DNA from: Streptomyces sp. NBC_00247
Lineage (GTDB): Bacteria > Actinomycetota > Actinomycetes > Streptomycetales > Streptomycetaceae
Length of the DNA stretch: 64,000 bases
Assembly: GCF_036188265.1 (NCBI RefSeq)
Contig: NZ_CP108093.1
Location: forward strand, 4,546,001-4,610,000
Direction of reading: 5' to 3'
The notes below the pieces were generated by a model. The model had not been told where the DNA came from. It worked only from the letters and a program-made list of their open reading frames with translations, and made no database searches. Below are positions 34,041 through 41,273 of the stretch, in pieces. A program made the translations under genes and the position numbers. How positions within the stretch are numbered: the stretch's first letter is position 1; each line of letters opens with the position of its first letter.

Positions 34041-35414
34041 TCAGCCCTGGCGCACGGCCCGGTAGCGCTCCAGCAGGCCCGCCACCGCCGTCGTGTCACG
34101 GTCGGCGCCCAGGACGCGTACCGTCCCCGCCAGCATCCCGCTGATGCGGGTGGACCGGACCCGGTCCAGCAGGTCCAGCACCTGATGGGCCGAGCGGACC
34201 GCCTCCTCCGCCGCACCGGCCCGGGCCAGGTCGCCCGCCAGTTGGGCGCGGTAGAGCGCGAGGTTCCGGGTGAAGTGCGGGTCCTGCAGCGCGGTGGCCC
34301 GCCGGCCGTGCCGGGCCGCCCGGGGCCAGTCGCCCAGGGCCGACCAGCACTGCGCTTCCAGCAGGTGCATCTCCGCCTCGCGGAAGAAGCTCATCCACTC
34401 CGGGTCGCGCTCGGCGGGCCCCCGGTCGAAGGCGGCCCGGGCCCGCGCGATCGCCCGGTCGCATCCCGTACGGTCCCCGAGCCCGGCCCGGCCGCCCGCC
34501 TCGCGCAGGGCGAGCAGGGCCAGCAGCCGGTGCGAGCCGACCGAGCGGGCCGCCCGCTGCCCGGCCTCCGCCGCCCGGACCGCCTCCCTCGGCCGCCCCG
34601 CGTCGCGGGCCAGGAACGACGTGTTGCAGAAGGCGTGCGCCTCCAGCGCGGCGTCGCCCGCGACCCGGGCGGTGGCCAGCGCCTCCGCGTAGTACGAGCG
34701 CGCGTCGTCGAACCGCCCCGAGTCGTGGGCCAGCCAGCCCACCGACAGGGCCAGCTCGCCGGCCCCGGCGTGCAGCCGGTCGGCGGTGGTGCGGCGGGTG
34801 GGCGTACCGGAGTCGAGCAGGGCGTACGCGGCCCGCAGCGGCTGAGCGGCACGCCGGTAGAGCCCGTCGCCGCCGTGCTGGTCGTCGAGGACGCGGATCT
34901 CGCGCACGGCCTCCTCCACGGACCGCACCTCGGCTTCGCCGGCCCGTCGCTGGGCGGGCAGGACGATCGGTGTGCCGGCGGCCCGGTGGGCGCCGAGCCC
35001 GATCGACGCGGTCGCCACACTGGTGGTGCCGCTCGTCATGAACACGCGACGCAGCACGTCGCTCTCCTCGATGTCGCTGGGTACGGAGAGGGCCGGAGCC
35101 GTGTCCCCGGACAGGGGTCTCCAGGCCGCCGGTACGCGGGTGCGCGCCGAACGTCCGCGCACGCTCTCCCGGTCCGGGAAGCCCAGGTCCCCCAGGGTGG
35201 TGCCGGGGAACATGTGCAGGAAGACCCGTTCGTACGCGTAGTTCGGGCAGCGGATCTCGCCGGACTCCACGCGACCGATGTAGCGGGCGTCGCAGGCGAC
35301 CTGCTCGCCGATCTCGCGGGCGGCCCTGCGGACGGCCGCCGCGAACTCTCCCGCCGAGCGCGCTCCGCGCAACTGGCGGAAGACGAGGTTGGGAACGGCC
35401 CGTGACGACACCAT
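34041..35414 (-). CDS. XRE-type regulator with TPR-like C-terminus
   Basis: The 457-residue product begins with a degenerate helix-turn-helix region (AAREIGEQVACDARYIGRVESGEIRCPNYAYERVFLHMF), as in streptomycete transcriptional regulators that carry a large helical repeat domain. After about residue 150 the chain is a run of TPR-like helical pairs (ADRLHAGAGELALSVGWLAHDSGRFDDARSYYAEALATARVAGD and onward). Such proteins are often paired with a small divergently transcribed partner, as here with the 155-residue protein at 35656. They are linked to morphological and antibiotic control in other strains. The ligand is unknown. Confidence 0.82.
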   Translation of the reverse strand: MVSSRAVPNLVFRQLRGARSAGEFAAAVRRAAREIGEQVACDARYIGRVESGEIRCPNYAYERVFLHMFPGTTLGDLGFPDRESVRGRSARTRVPAAWRPLSGDTAPALSVPSDIEESDVLRRVFMTSGTTSVATASIGLGAHRAAGTPIVLPAQRRAGEAEVRSVEEAVREIRVLDDQHGGDGLYRRAAQPLRAAYALLDSGTPTRRTTADRLHAGAGELALSVGWLAHDSGRFDDARSYYAEALATARVAGDAALEAHAFCNTSFLARDAGRPREAVRAAEAGQRAARSVGSHRLLALLALREAGGRAGLGDRTGCDRAIARARAAFDRGPAERDPEWMSFFREAEMHLLEAQCWSALGDWPRAARHGRRATALQDPHFTRNLALYRAQLAGDLARAGAAEEAVRSAHQVLDLLDRVRSTRISGMLAGTVRVLGADRDTTAVAGLLERYRAVRQG

Positions 35415-35655
35415 GGCGTGGCCCTCTCTGGTGCAGCCGGACGTATGCCTCAGGTGGCCCGGCGGAGCAAGAACGTACCTGGTGTGACGGACCCTTCACA
35501 CAGCGTTTCACGACAAAGGGGGGCATCTCGGCCGTGATCCGCCATGAACTGCCACCCTTTGCGGCGGCTCGGCACCGTAGCCCTTGACGCGGTCGGCGCG
35601 TTGGTCCATGCGGAGACGGGGCGTGGCTCCGTTCGGCGACGACAGGAGGGGTTCC

Positions 35656-36123
35656 ATGCTTCACCTCGGCACGGAGACCGGCCCACGGACCACTGCGGCC
35701 ACCTCGAAGGACGCGGGGGCACGGCAGGCCGTTCCGCCGCACGCGACATCGGACCCGATCGAGGGGTGCGCCGCGCACCTGTGCGATCTCGTCACCGTCC
35801 CCGCCCGGCAGGGGCTGGAGGCCGTGGACATCCTGCGCCGGGGCGCCGACCTCGTCGCGGTGGGACCGGTACTCCACGACGGAGCCGGTGACACCGTCGG
35901 CTTCCTGGTGCCGCCCGGCACCGCCGAGGGGTGGGACGTGCCGGGCAGCGCGTGTACCAGCACCGAGGGCCGGGGGCTGCGCCTCCCCGAGGAGGCACCC
36001 GTCTCCGGAACCGGCTGGCTGCTGCCGCCCGCCGACGACGCCCCGGTCACCGACCCCGCGGCCCTCCGGGTCGCGCTCGACCAGGCGGCCCGCATGATCG
36101 AAGCGGCCGACAACTGCCGCTGA
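35656..36123 (+). CDS. Small prim-pol-fold-like regulatory partner (hypothetical)
   Basis: ATG 35656 has GGAGG seven bases upstream and gives 155 residues. After a 35-residue leader the conserved-looking core reads CDLVTVPARQGLEAVDILRR, GPVLHDGAGDTVGFLVPPG, WDVPGSAC, SGTGWLLPPADD and ALRVALDQAARMIEAAD. The order of blocks parallels the 226-residue protein at 21028 and the short prim-pol-N-like proteins of streptomycetes. It is divergent from the XRE/TPR regulator, and the pair probably works together. Function is unknown. Confidence 0.7.
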   Translation: MLHLGTETGPRTTAATSKDAGARQAVPPHATSDPIEGCAAHLCDLVTVPARQGLEAVDILRRGADLVAVGPVLHDGAGDTVGFLVPPGTAEGWDVPGSACTSTEGRGLRLPEEAPVSGTGWLLPPADDAPVTDPAALRVALDQAARMIEAADNCR

Positions 36124-36245
36124 GCCCATAATGTCCAGGTGGGCGGGGTTGTCCCGGGGTCGCCCCCGGGGGTGCCCCCGCCCCCGCCGGCGCCGCGCGA
36201 CGAGGACGCGGAACCGGCCGGACCGAGCGGTGAGGGCGGACGCAC

Positions 36246-37172
36246 GTGGCACGTCGAGGAGGGGCCGCGGGGAACGCGAAGCCCGACAAGCGGGCGGACC
36301 GGGCCGAGCGGGCGGAGCGGTCCGGGCGGGCCGGGCGCGGGCGGGAGGCGCTCACCGCCGCCGTCGACGGCGGCCACGCCGAACTCGCCCCCGACAAGGA
36401 GCGCCGGAACGCCTGGACGCTCCTGCTCGACGGTGCCCCGCAGTCCCACGTGGACCTCGACGACCCCACGTACCTCTCCTTCGAGTACCAGCGCAGGATC
36501 GGCCATGTCATCGACCTCGCCGCACCCCCCGGGACCCCGCTGCACGTCCTGCACCTGGGCGGCGGCGCCTTCACCCTCGCCCGGTACACCGCCGCCACCC
36601 GCCCCCGCTCCACGCAGCAGATCGTCGAGATCGACGCGCCGCTCGTCGCCTTCGTGCGTCGGGAACTGCCGCTCGACCCGCAGGCCAGGGTCCGTGTCCG
36701 CGCCCTGGACGCCCGGGAAGGGCTCGGCAAGATACCCGACGGCTGGGCCGATCTCGTGGTCGCCGACGTGTTCGGCGGGGCCCGTACCCCCGCGCACCTG
36801 ACGACCACCGAGTTCCTTGCCGAGGTGCGCCGGGCCCTCAAGCCCGGCGGGAGTTACGTCGCCAACCTCGCGGACGGCCCGCCGCTGGCCCATCTGCGCG
36901 GCCAGATCGCCACCGCCGCCGCGCACTTCCCCGAACTGGCACTCGCCGCCGACCCCACGGTGTGGCGCGGGCGCCGCTTCGGCAACGCCGTGCTCGTCGC
37001 CTCCGACCGGCCCGTCGCCGTCGCCGAACTGACCCGCCGCGTCGCCACCGACCCGCATCCCGGCCGTGTCGAACACGGCCGCGCGCTGGCCGACTTCACC
37101 GGCGGTGCGGCGGTCGTCACCGACGCGGGCGCCAAGGCGTCCCCGGCGCCGCCGCCGACGGCGTTCGACTGA
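36246..37172 (+). CDS. Spermidine synthase-like methyltransferase-fold protein
   Basis: From GTG 36246 the product has 308 residues. A charged N-terminal extension rich in Arg/Ala/Glu precedes a Rossmann domain. That domain has LHVLHLGGGAFTLARYTAATRP (nucleotide-binding glycine loop), QIVEIDAPLVAFVRRELPL (acidic residue after strand 2) and DLVVADVFGGARTPAHLTTTEFLAEVRRALKPGG. This resembles the fused or orphan spermidine synthase-like proteins of actinobacteria. The usual polyamine-site residues are not clearly kept, so the true substrate is uncertain. The Arg-rich start makes an internal start possible. Confidence 0.8.
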   Translation: MARRGGAAGNAKPDKRADRAERAERSGRAGRGREALTAAVDGGHAELAPDKERRNAWTLLLDGAPQSHVDLDDPTYLSFEYQRRIGHVIDLAAPPGTPLHVLHLGGGAFTLARYTAATRPRSTQQIVEIDAPLVAFVRRELPLDPQARVRVRALDAREGLGKIPDGWADLVVADVFGGARTPAHLTTTEFLAEVRRALKPGGSYVANLADGPPLAHLRGQIATAAAHFPELALAADPTVWRGRRFGNAVLVASDRPVAVAELTRRVATDPHPGRVEHGRALADFTGGAAVVTDAGAKASPAPPPTAFD

Positions 37173-37321
37173 CTCCGGACGTCCCGGGGCCAGGATGGAG
37201 GACGGCCCCAGTGTGCGGGTCCCGCGGGTGGACCGGGGCGGCGGTGGACCGAGGCGGTGCCGCGCTTCGGGGGAGCGGCCGAGCGGTCGCGGCCCACGGC
37301 CGGGCCGGTGGACCCGCGGGC

Positions 37322-37768
37322 TCAGGCGAGGGCGGCGACCAGCAGGGTGAAGGCGGCGACGAGGACGGCGACGCGGACGTAGTGCCACCGCCCCCAACGG
37401 TTCAGCTGCTGCTTCCAGTCCTCGGGCCGGTTCTCGGGGGTCCACGTCTTGTTCCGGCCGTTGATCGGGAGGAGCAGCAGGATCGACATGACCACGCTGA
37501 GGAACAGCAGTGCGCCGGCGGTGACGAGGAGGCCACTGCCGTGGTGGTGCCACTCGGCGGCGGCCAGAACGCCGACGAGAACGAGCGAGCCGATGTACCA
37601 GAACGGCATCACGGCGCCGAGCATCCGGCCCCCGTGTGCGTGGCCGAGCTGACCACTGTCCTCCGGGAGCGCGTCGAGGATGCGTTTCATGACGAAGGCG
37701 ACGGAGAACTCCACCCCCACCATCACGCCGACGACCACGGTGGTGACGACCTCAAGCACGTCGAGCAT
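37322..37768 (-). CDS. DUF1772-type small membrane protein
   Basis: ATG 37768 lies after GGAGGGATC, giving 148 residues with four predicted membrane segments. It begins MLDVLEVVTTVVVGVMVGVEFSVAF. A conserved-looking WTPENRPEDWKQQLNRWGRWHYVRV precedes the last segment, as in the DUF1772 (anthrone oxygenase-like) family. It is divergent from a TetR gene, with three operator-like repeats between the two starts, so the TetR very probably represses it. Biochemical role is unknown. Confidence 0.82.
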   Translation of the reverse strand: MLDVLEVVTTVVVGVMVGVEFSVAFVMKRILDALPEDSGQLGHAHGGRMLGAVMPFWYIGSLVLVGVLAAAEWHHHGSGLLVTAGALLFLSVVMSILLLLPINGRNKTWTPENRPEDWKQQLNRWGRWHYVRVAVLVAAFTLLVAALA

Positions 37769-37785
37769 GGCGATCCCTCCAGGTT

Positions 37786-37849
37786 CTAGCGTTGCTAGAT
37801 GACAGGGCGACGCTAGCGCTGCCACTGCTCCCATGTCTAGCGATGCTAG
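37786..37849. promoter_or_regulatory. Three TetR operator-like repeats
   Basis: CTAGCGTTGCTAG (37786-37798) and CTAGCGATGCTAG (37837-37849) are 13-bp near-palindromes differing only at the centre. A partial third copy, CTAGCGCTGCC, lies between them at 37813. They fill the region between the divergent DUF1772 and TetR starts. Confidence 0.8.
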
Positions 37850-37858
37850 GATCGAGTC

Positions 37859-38437
37859 ATGTCGGTACAAGAACGCAAGCGGCGCGAACGGGCGGAGCGC
37901 GAGCGCCTCATCGTGGCGACGGCTCGCGGACTCGCGGAGGAGCAGGGCTGGGACGCGGTCACCACCCGCCGACTCGCCGAGCGCATCGAATACAGCCAGC
38001 CCGTCCTCTACAGCCACTTCCGCGGCAAGCGCGAGATCATCGGCGCGGTCGCCCTCGACGGCGCCACGGAGCTGGCCGCGGCGCTGCGAGCCGCGCCGTC
38101 GAAGGCCGACGGTCCGCGCGAGCGGGTCACCGCCCTCGCCCGCTCCTACCTCGTCTTCGCGGAACGCCATCCGGCGGTCTACGACGCCATCTTCCAGCTC
38201 GACGGCGGACTCGCCTACGCGCGGGAGGACACCCCGGAGCCGCTCAAGGACGCCTTCGCCGCACTGGTGGAGAGCCTCGGCGAGGTCGCCGGGGCGGACG
38301 TCCACCCGGGGCTGTTCACCGAGGTGTTCTGGGCGTCCCTGCACGGCCTCGCCACCCTGACCCGGGCGGGTCGGCTGCTGCCGGAGGACGCGGCGCGGAG
38401 GGTGGAGCTCCTGGTGGACCGTCTCGCCGTGGTCTGA
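37859..38437 (+). CDS. TetR-family regulator of the divergent DUF1772 gene
   Basis: The 192-residue product starts MSVQERKRRERAERERLIV. Its helix-turn-helix is TARGLAEEQGWDAVTTRRLAERIEYSQPVLYSHFRGKREIIGAV, with a helical C-terminal domain of the TetR_C_25/WHG-like type (ARSYLVFAERHPAVYDAIFQLDGGL). One operator repeat ends ten bases before its start and another lies by the divergent start, indicating joint self-control and control of the DUF1772 gene. Confidence 0.92.
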   Translation: MSVQERKRRERAERERLIVATARGLAEEQGWDAVTTRRLAERIEYSQPVLYSHFRGKREIIGAVALDGATELAAALRAAPSKADGPRERVTALARSYLVFAERHPAVYDAIFQLDGGLAYAREDTPEPLKDAFAALVESLGEVAGADVHPGLFTEVFWASLHGLATLTRAGRLLPEDAARRVELLVDRLAVV

Positions 38438-38482
38438 GCGGCGTCCCCGAGGGCATGCGGCCGGACCCTCGGGCGCCGGCAG

Positions 38483-38525
38483 CCGTGTGGACGCGGTGCC
38501 CTTGCGGGCGCCGGCGTCCACACGG
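38483..38525 (+). terminator. Hairpin after TetR gene
   Basis: CCGTGTGGACGC (38483-38494) pairs perfectly with GCGTCCACACGG (38514-38525). It lies 46 bases past the TetR stop. Confidence 0.65.
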
Positions 38526-38547
38526 CGCGGCTTCATGGTCCGGTCCC

Positions 38548-38594
38548 GCCCGGTCCGGACGAAAGCCCTCGGGGGTCTCTCGTCCGGACCGGGC
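38548..38594 (-). terminator. Hairpin after leuA
   Basis: GCCCGGTCCGGACGA (38548-38562) pairs with TCGTCCGGACCGGGC (38580-38594), a perfect 15-bp stem about 35 bases downstream of the leuA stop on the minus strand. Confidence 0.7.
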
Positions 38595-38627
38595 CGGGCT
38601 CGCGTGCCCCGGCGTCGAACCTCCGCC

Positions 38628-40394
38628 TCACCCCGCCCGGTTCACCGCCGAGAGCACCGCCAGCACCGAGGCGGTCAGCACCGAGGTGTCCCGGCCCGCG
38701 CCCCAGACCGTCCGGCCGCCGACCCGGCACTCCGCGTACGCCATCGCATGGCTGTCCCGGCCGGCGGCCGTCGCGTGCTGCGTGAAGTCGAGGATCTCCA
38801 CCTCGTGACCGGCGCCCGCCAGCGCGCGGACGAACGCGGAGAGCGGGCCGTTGCCGGTGCCCTCGTAGTCGCCCGTCGCGTGCCCGCCGCCGTCCCCGGT
38901 GCGCAGGGTGCACGCGAACCGGTGCTCCCCGTCGGTGGTGACGTCGGCGGTCCACGCCTCCAGCGCCACCGGCCCGTCCTGGCCCGGCGTCAGGTACGTC
39001 GCCGCGAACAGCTCCCACAGGTCCTTGCCCGTCGCCTCCAGGCCGCTGTCGTCGGTCGCCCGCTGCACCGTGCGGGAGAAGTCGGCCCGCATCCGGGCGG
39101 GCAGGTCCACGCCGTGGGAGCTGTGCAGCAGATGGGCGATCCCACCCTTGCCGGACTGGCTGTTGACCCGGATGACGGCCTTGTAGCCGCGCCCCACGTC
39201 CGCCGGGTCGATCGGCAGGTACGGCACGTCCCAGGCCGGCGAGCCGGTGCGCCCGTGGTGCGCGAACCCCTTGCTGATGGCGTCCTGGTGGGTGCCGGAG
39301 AACGCGGTGTACACGAGGTCCCCGGCGTACGGGTGGCGCGGCGGCACCGCGAGGCGGTTGCAGTGCTCGACCGTGCGGCGGATCTCGTCGATGTCCGAGA
39401 AGTCCACCATCGGGTCGACCCCCTGGGCGTGCAGGTTCAGTGCCAGGTTCACCAGATCGACGTTGCCGGTGCGCTCGCCGTTGCCGAAGAGACAGCCCTC
39501 CACCCGCTGCGCGCCCGCCAGTACGGCGAGTTCGGCGCAGGCCACCCCGGTACCCCGGTCGTGGTGCGGGTGGACGGAGAGGATCACCGAGTCCCGGCGG
39601 TCCAGGGCCCGGTGCATGTACTCGATCTGGTCGGCGTAGACGTTCGGCGTCGCGATCTCCACCGTGGCGGGCAGGTTGTGGATCACCGGCCGGTCCGGGG
39701 ACGCGTCCCACAGGGCCGTCAGCCCGTTGCAGACCTCCAGGACGAAGTCCGGTTCGGTGAGTACGAAGACCTCGGGCGAGAACTCGAACCGGATGTCCGT
39801 AGCGGGGTGTTCGCCCGCCAGCCGGTCCATCAGCTCGGCGGCCTCCCGCACGGTCGCCCACACCTGGGCGCGGTCCCGGCCGAGGACGACGTCGCGCCAG
39901 ACCGGGGCGGTCGGGATGTAGAGGTGGACCACCGCGCGGTCCATCCCGGCCACCGACTCGAAGGTCCGCGCGATCAGGTCCGGCTTGGCCGGGGTGAAGA
40001 CGACGGGGGTCACGTCTCCCGGGATCGCGTCGCTCTCCACCAGGTGGCGGACGAAGTCGAAGTCCGTCCGGCTCGCGGACGGGTAGCCGATCTCGATCTC
40101 CTTGAACCCCATGGTGACCAGCAGGTCGAACATCCGGCGCTTGCGCGGGGTGTCCATCGGCTCGGCCAGCGCCTGGTTGCCGTCGCGCAGGTCGACGGGC
40201 ACCCACAGGGGCGCCTTCTCGATCCGCGCGTCGGGCCAGCCGCGTTCCAGGGAGGGGATGTGCACCCGGTCGAAGGCGGACCGGTAGCGGTGCGAGGGCA
40301 TGTCGCTGGCGCGCTGCGGGTTCCAGGCCGGGGAGCCGGCGGGCACCGGGCCGCGCGGCGTACGGAGGGTGGGGAAGCTGTGCATCGTGGGCAT
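38628..40394 (-). CDS. leuA: 2-isopropylmalate synthase
   Basis: ATG 40394 (MPTMHSFPTL) gives 588 residues, the size of the actinobacterial two-domain form. The enzyme condenses acetyl-CoA with 2-ketoisovalerate in the first committed step of leucine synthesis. The HMGL-like TIM barrel has APLWVPVDLRDGNQALAEPM (metal-binding DGNQ), the SVHPHHDRGTG histidines and GCLFGNGERTGNVDL. The C-terminal LeuA dimer/allosteric domain follows (VALEAWTADVTTDGEHRFACTL to SHAMAYAECRVGGRTVWG) and confers leucine feedback. Upstream lies a Leu-rich leader peptide and an attenuator hairpin, so transcription should respond to charged tRNA-Leu. Confidence 0.97.
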   Translation of the reverse strand: MPTMHSFPTLRTPRGPVPAGSPAWNPQRASDMPSHRYRSAFDRVHIPSLERGWPDARIEKAPLWVPVDLRDGNQALAEPMDTPRKRRMFDLLVTMGFKEIEIGYPSASRTDFDFVRHLVESDAIPGDVTPVVFTPAKPDLIARTFESVAGMDRAVVHLYIPTAPVWRDVVLGRDRAQVWATVREAAELMDRLAGEHPATDIRFEFSPEVFVLTEPDFVLEVCNGLTALWDASPDRPVIHNLPATVEIATPNVYADQIEYMHRALDRRDSVILSVHPHHDRGTGVACAELAVLAGAQRVEGCLFGNGERTGNVDLVNLALNLHAQGVDPMVDFSDIDEIRRTVEHCNRLAVPPRHPYAGDLVYTAFSGTHQDAISKGFAHHGRTGSPAWDVPYLPIDPADVGRGYKAVIRVNSQSGKGGIAHLLHSSHGVDLPARMRADFSRTVQRATDDSGLEATGKDLWELFAATYLTPGQDGPVALEAWTADVTTDGEHRFACTLRTGDGGGHATGDYEGTGNGPLSAFVRALAGAGHEVEILDFTQHATAAGRDSHAMAYAECRVGGRTVWGAGRDTSVLTASVLAVLSAVNRAG

Positions 40395-40442
40395 CGGGAC
40401 GGGAGTTCCTTCACGGGTGGCCGGATGCGACCGGCACAGCAC

Positions 40443-40463
40443 GGCACCCCGCGGCGGGGTGCC
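40443..40463 (-). terminator. leuA attenuator hairpin
   Basis: GGCACCCC and GGGGTGCC pair around GCGGC (40443-40463), eight bases downstream of the leader-peptide stop and 49 bases upstream of leuA. The GC-rich codons at the end of the leader can pair with one arm, giving a possible anti-terminator. Confidence 0.65.
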
Positions 40464-40470
40464 GGTCGCT

Positions 40471-40518
40471 TCAGGCCCCGCCGCGGCAACCGAGAAGAAG
40501 GAGACCGCTGAGCGTCAT
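40471..40518 (-). CDS. leuL: Leucine leader peptide of leuA
   Basis: A 15-codon reading frame, MTLSGLLLLGCRGGA, lies on the minus strand between the promoter and leuA. It has five leucine codons, four of them consecutive, including two adjacent CTT codons that are rare in Streptomyces. It ends just before a hairpin. This is the layout of ribosome-mediated attenuation predicted for leuA genes in actinobacteria. The promoter -10 box is so near the ATG that the leader may be translated from a leaderless transcript. Confidence 0.75.
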   Translation of the reverse strand: MTLSGLLLLGCRGGA

Positions 40519-40524
40519 GGCGGT

Positions 40525-40554
40525 ACAGTAGGCACAGTTCAAGTCTTCAGACAA
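40525..40554 (-). promoter_or_regulatory. Promoter for leuL-leuA
   Basis: Read on the minus strand, TTGTCT (complement of 40549-40554) and TACTGT (complement of 40525-40530) are separated by 18 bases. Transcription would start at or within a few bases of the leader ATG. Confidence 0.55.
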
Positions 40555-40571
40555 CCCGACAGGTGAAACGC

Positions 40572-41264
40572 GTGTCCTCCCTCGGCCCCCTCCGCCCCAG
40601 CCCCCTCGTCGACCAGGCCACCGCCCATCTGCGCGAACGGATCACCGGGGGCGAGTGGCCGGTCGGCACGAAGATCCCGGGGGAGACCACCCTCGCCAAG
40701 GCCCTCGGCGTCGGCCGCTCCACCGTCCGCGAGGCCGTCCGCACCCTCGCCGCCACCGGCATGCTCCAGTCCCGCCAGGGAGCCGGCATCTTCGTCGTCG
40801 CCGACCGACCGCACGAGGACTGGCCGGCGCGGCTGCGCCGGGCCGCGGTCACCGACATCTACGAGGTCCGCATGCTCATCGAGGTGCAGGCCGCCCGGCT
40901 CGCCGCCGAGCGCCGCACCGAGGACGACGTCGTCGCCCTGGACGCGGCCATGGCCGCCCGCCGGGCCGCGAGCGGCTGGGGCGACGCGGAGTTCGTCGAC
41001 GCCGACATCGCACTCCACCGCGCGGTGGTGGCCGCCGCCCACAATCCCGTACTCACCGACCTCTTCGGCGAGTTCGCCCCCGCGCTGCGGCAGGGGCTCA
41101 TCGACCTGGTCGACCTGCTCGACGTGCGCGCCGAGCACCCGGGCCACGGCGAGGACACCCACGCCGCGCTCGTGCGGGCCGTCGTCGAGGGGGACGGGGA
41201 GGCGGCCGAACGCCTGACCAGGACCGACCTGGAGGCCACCCTCGCCCTCCTGCGCGGTGCGTGA
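40572..41264 (+). CDS. FadR-type GntR-family regulator
   Basis: GTG 40572 is preferred because AGGTGA lies six bases upstream; GTG 40563 would have no ribosome site. The product has 230 residues. The winged helix spans the first 70 residues (DQATAHLRERITGGEWPVGTKIPGETTLAKALGVGRSTVREAVRTLAATGMLQSRQGAGIFV). It is followed by an FCD ligand domain (IYEVRMLIEVQAARLAAERRTEDD, FHRAV-like DIALHRAVVAAAHNPVL). It is divergent from leuA and convergent with aspD, nine bases apart. An organic or amino acid ligand is likely for FCD domains. Which neighbour it controls is not evident. Confidence 0.9.
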   Translation: MSSLGPLRPSPLVDQATAHLRERITGGEWPVGTKIPGETTLAKALGVGRSTVREAVRTLAATGMLQSRQGAGIFVVADRPHEDWPARLRRAAVTDIYEVRMLIEVQAARLAAERRTEDDVVALDAAMAARRAASGWGDAEFVDADIALHRAVVAAAHNPVLTDLFGEFAPALRQGLIDLVDLLDVRAEHPGHGEDTHAALVRAVVEGDGEAAERLTRTDLEATLALLRGA

Positions 41265-41273
41265 GCGGAGCCC

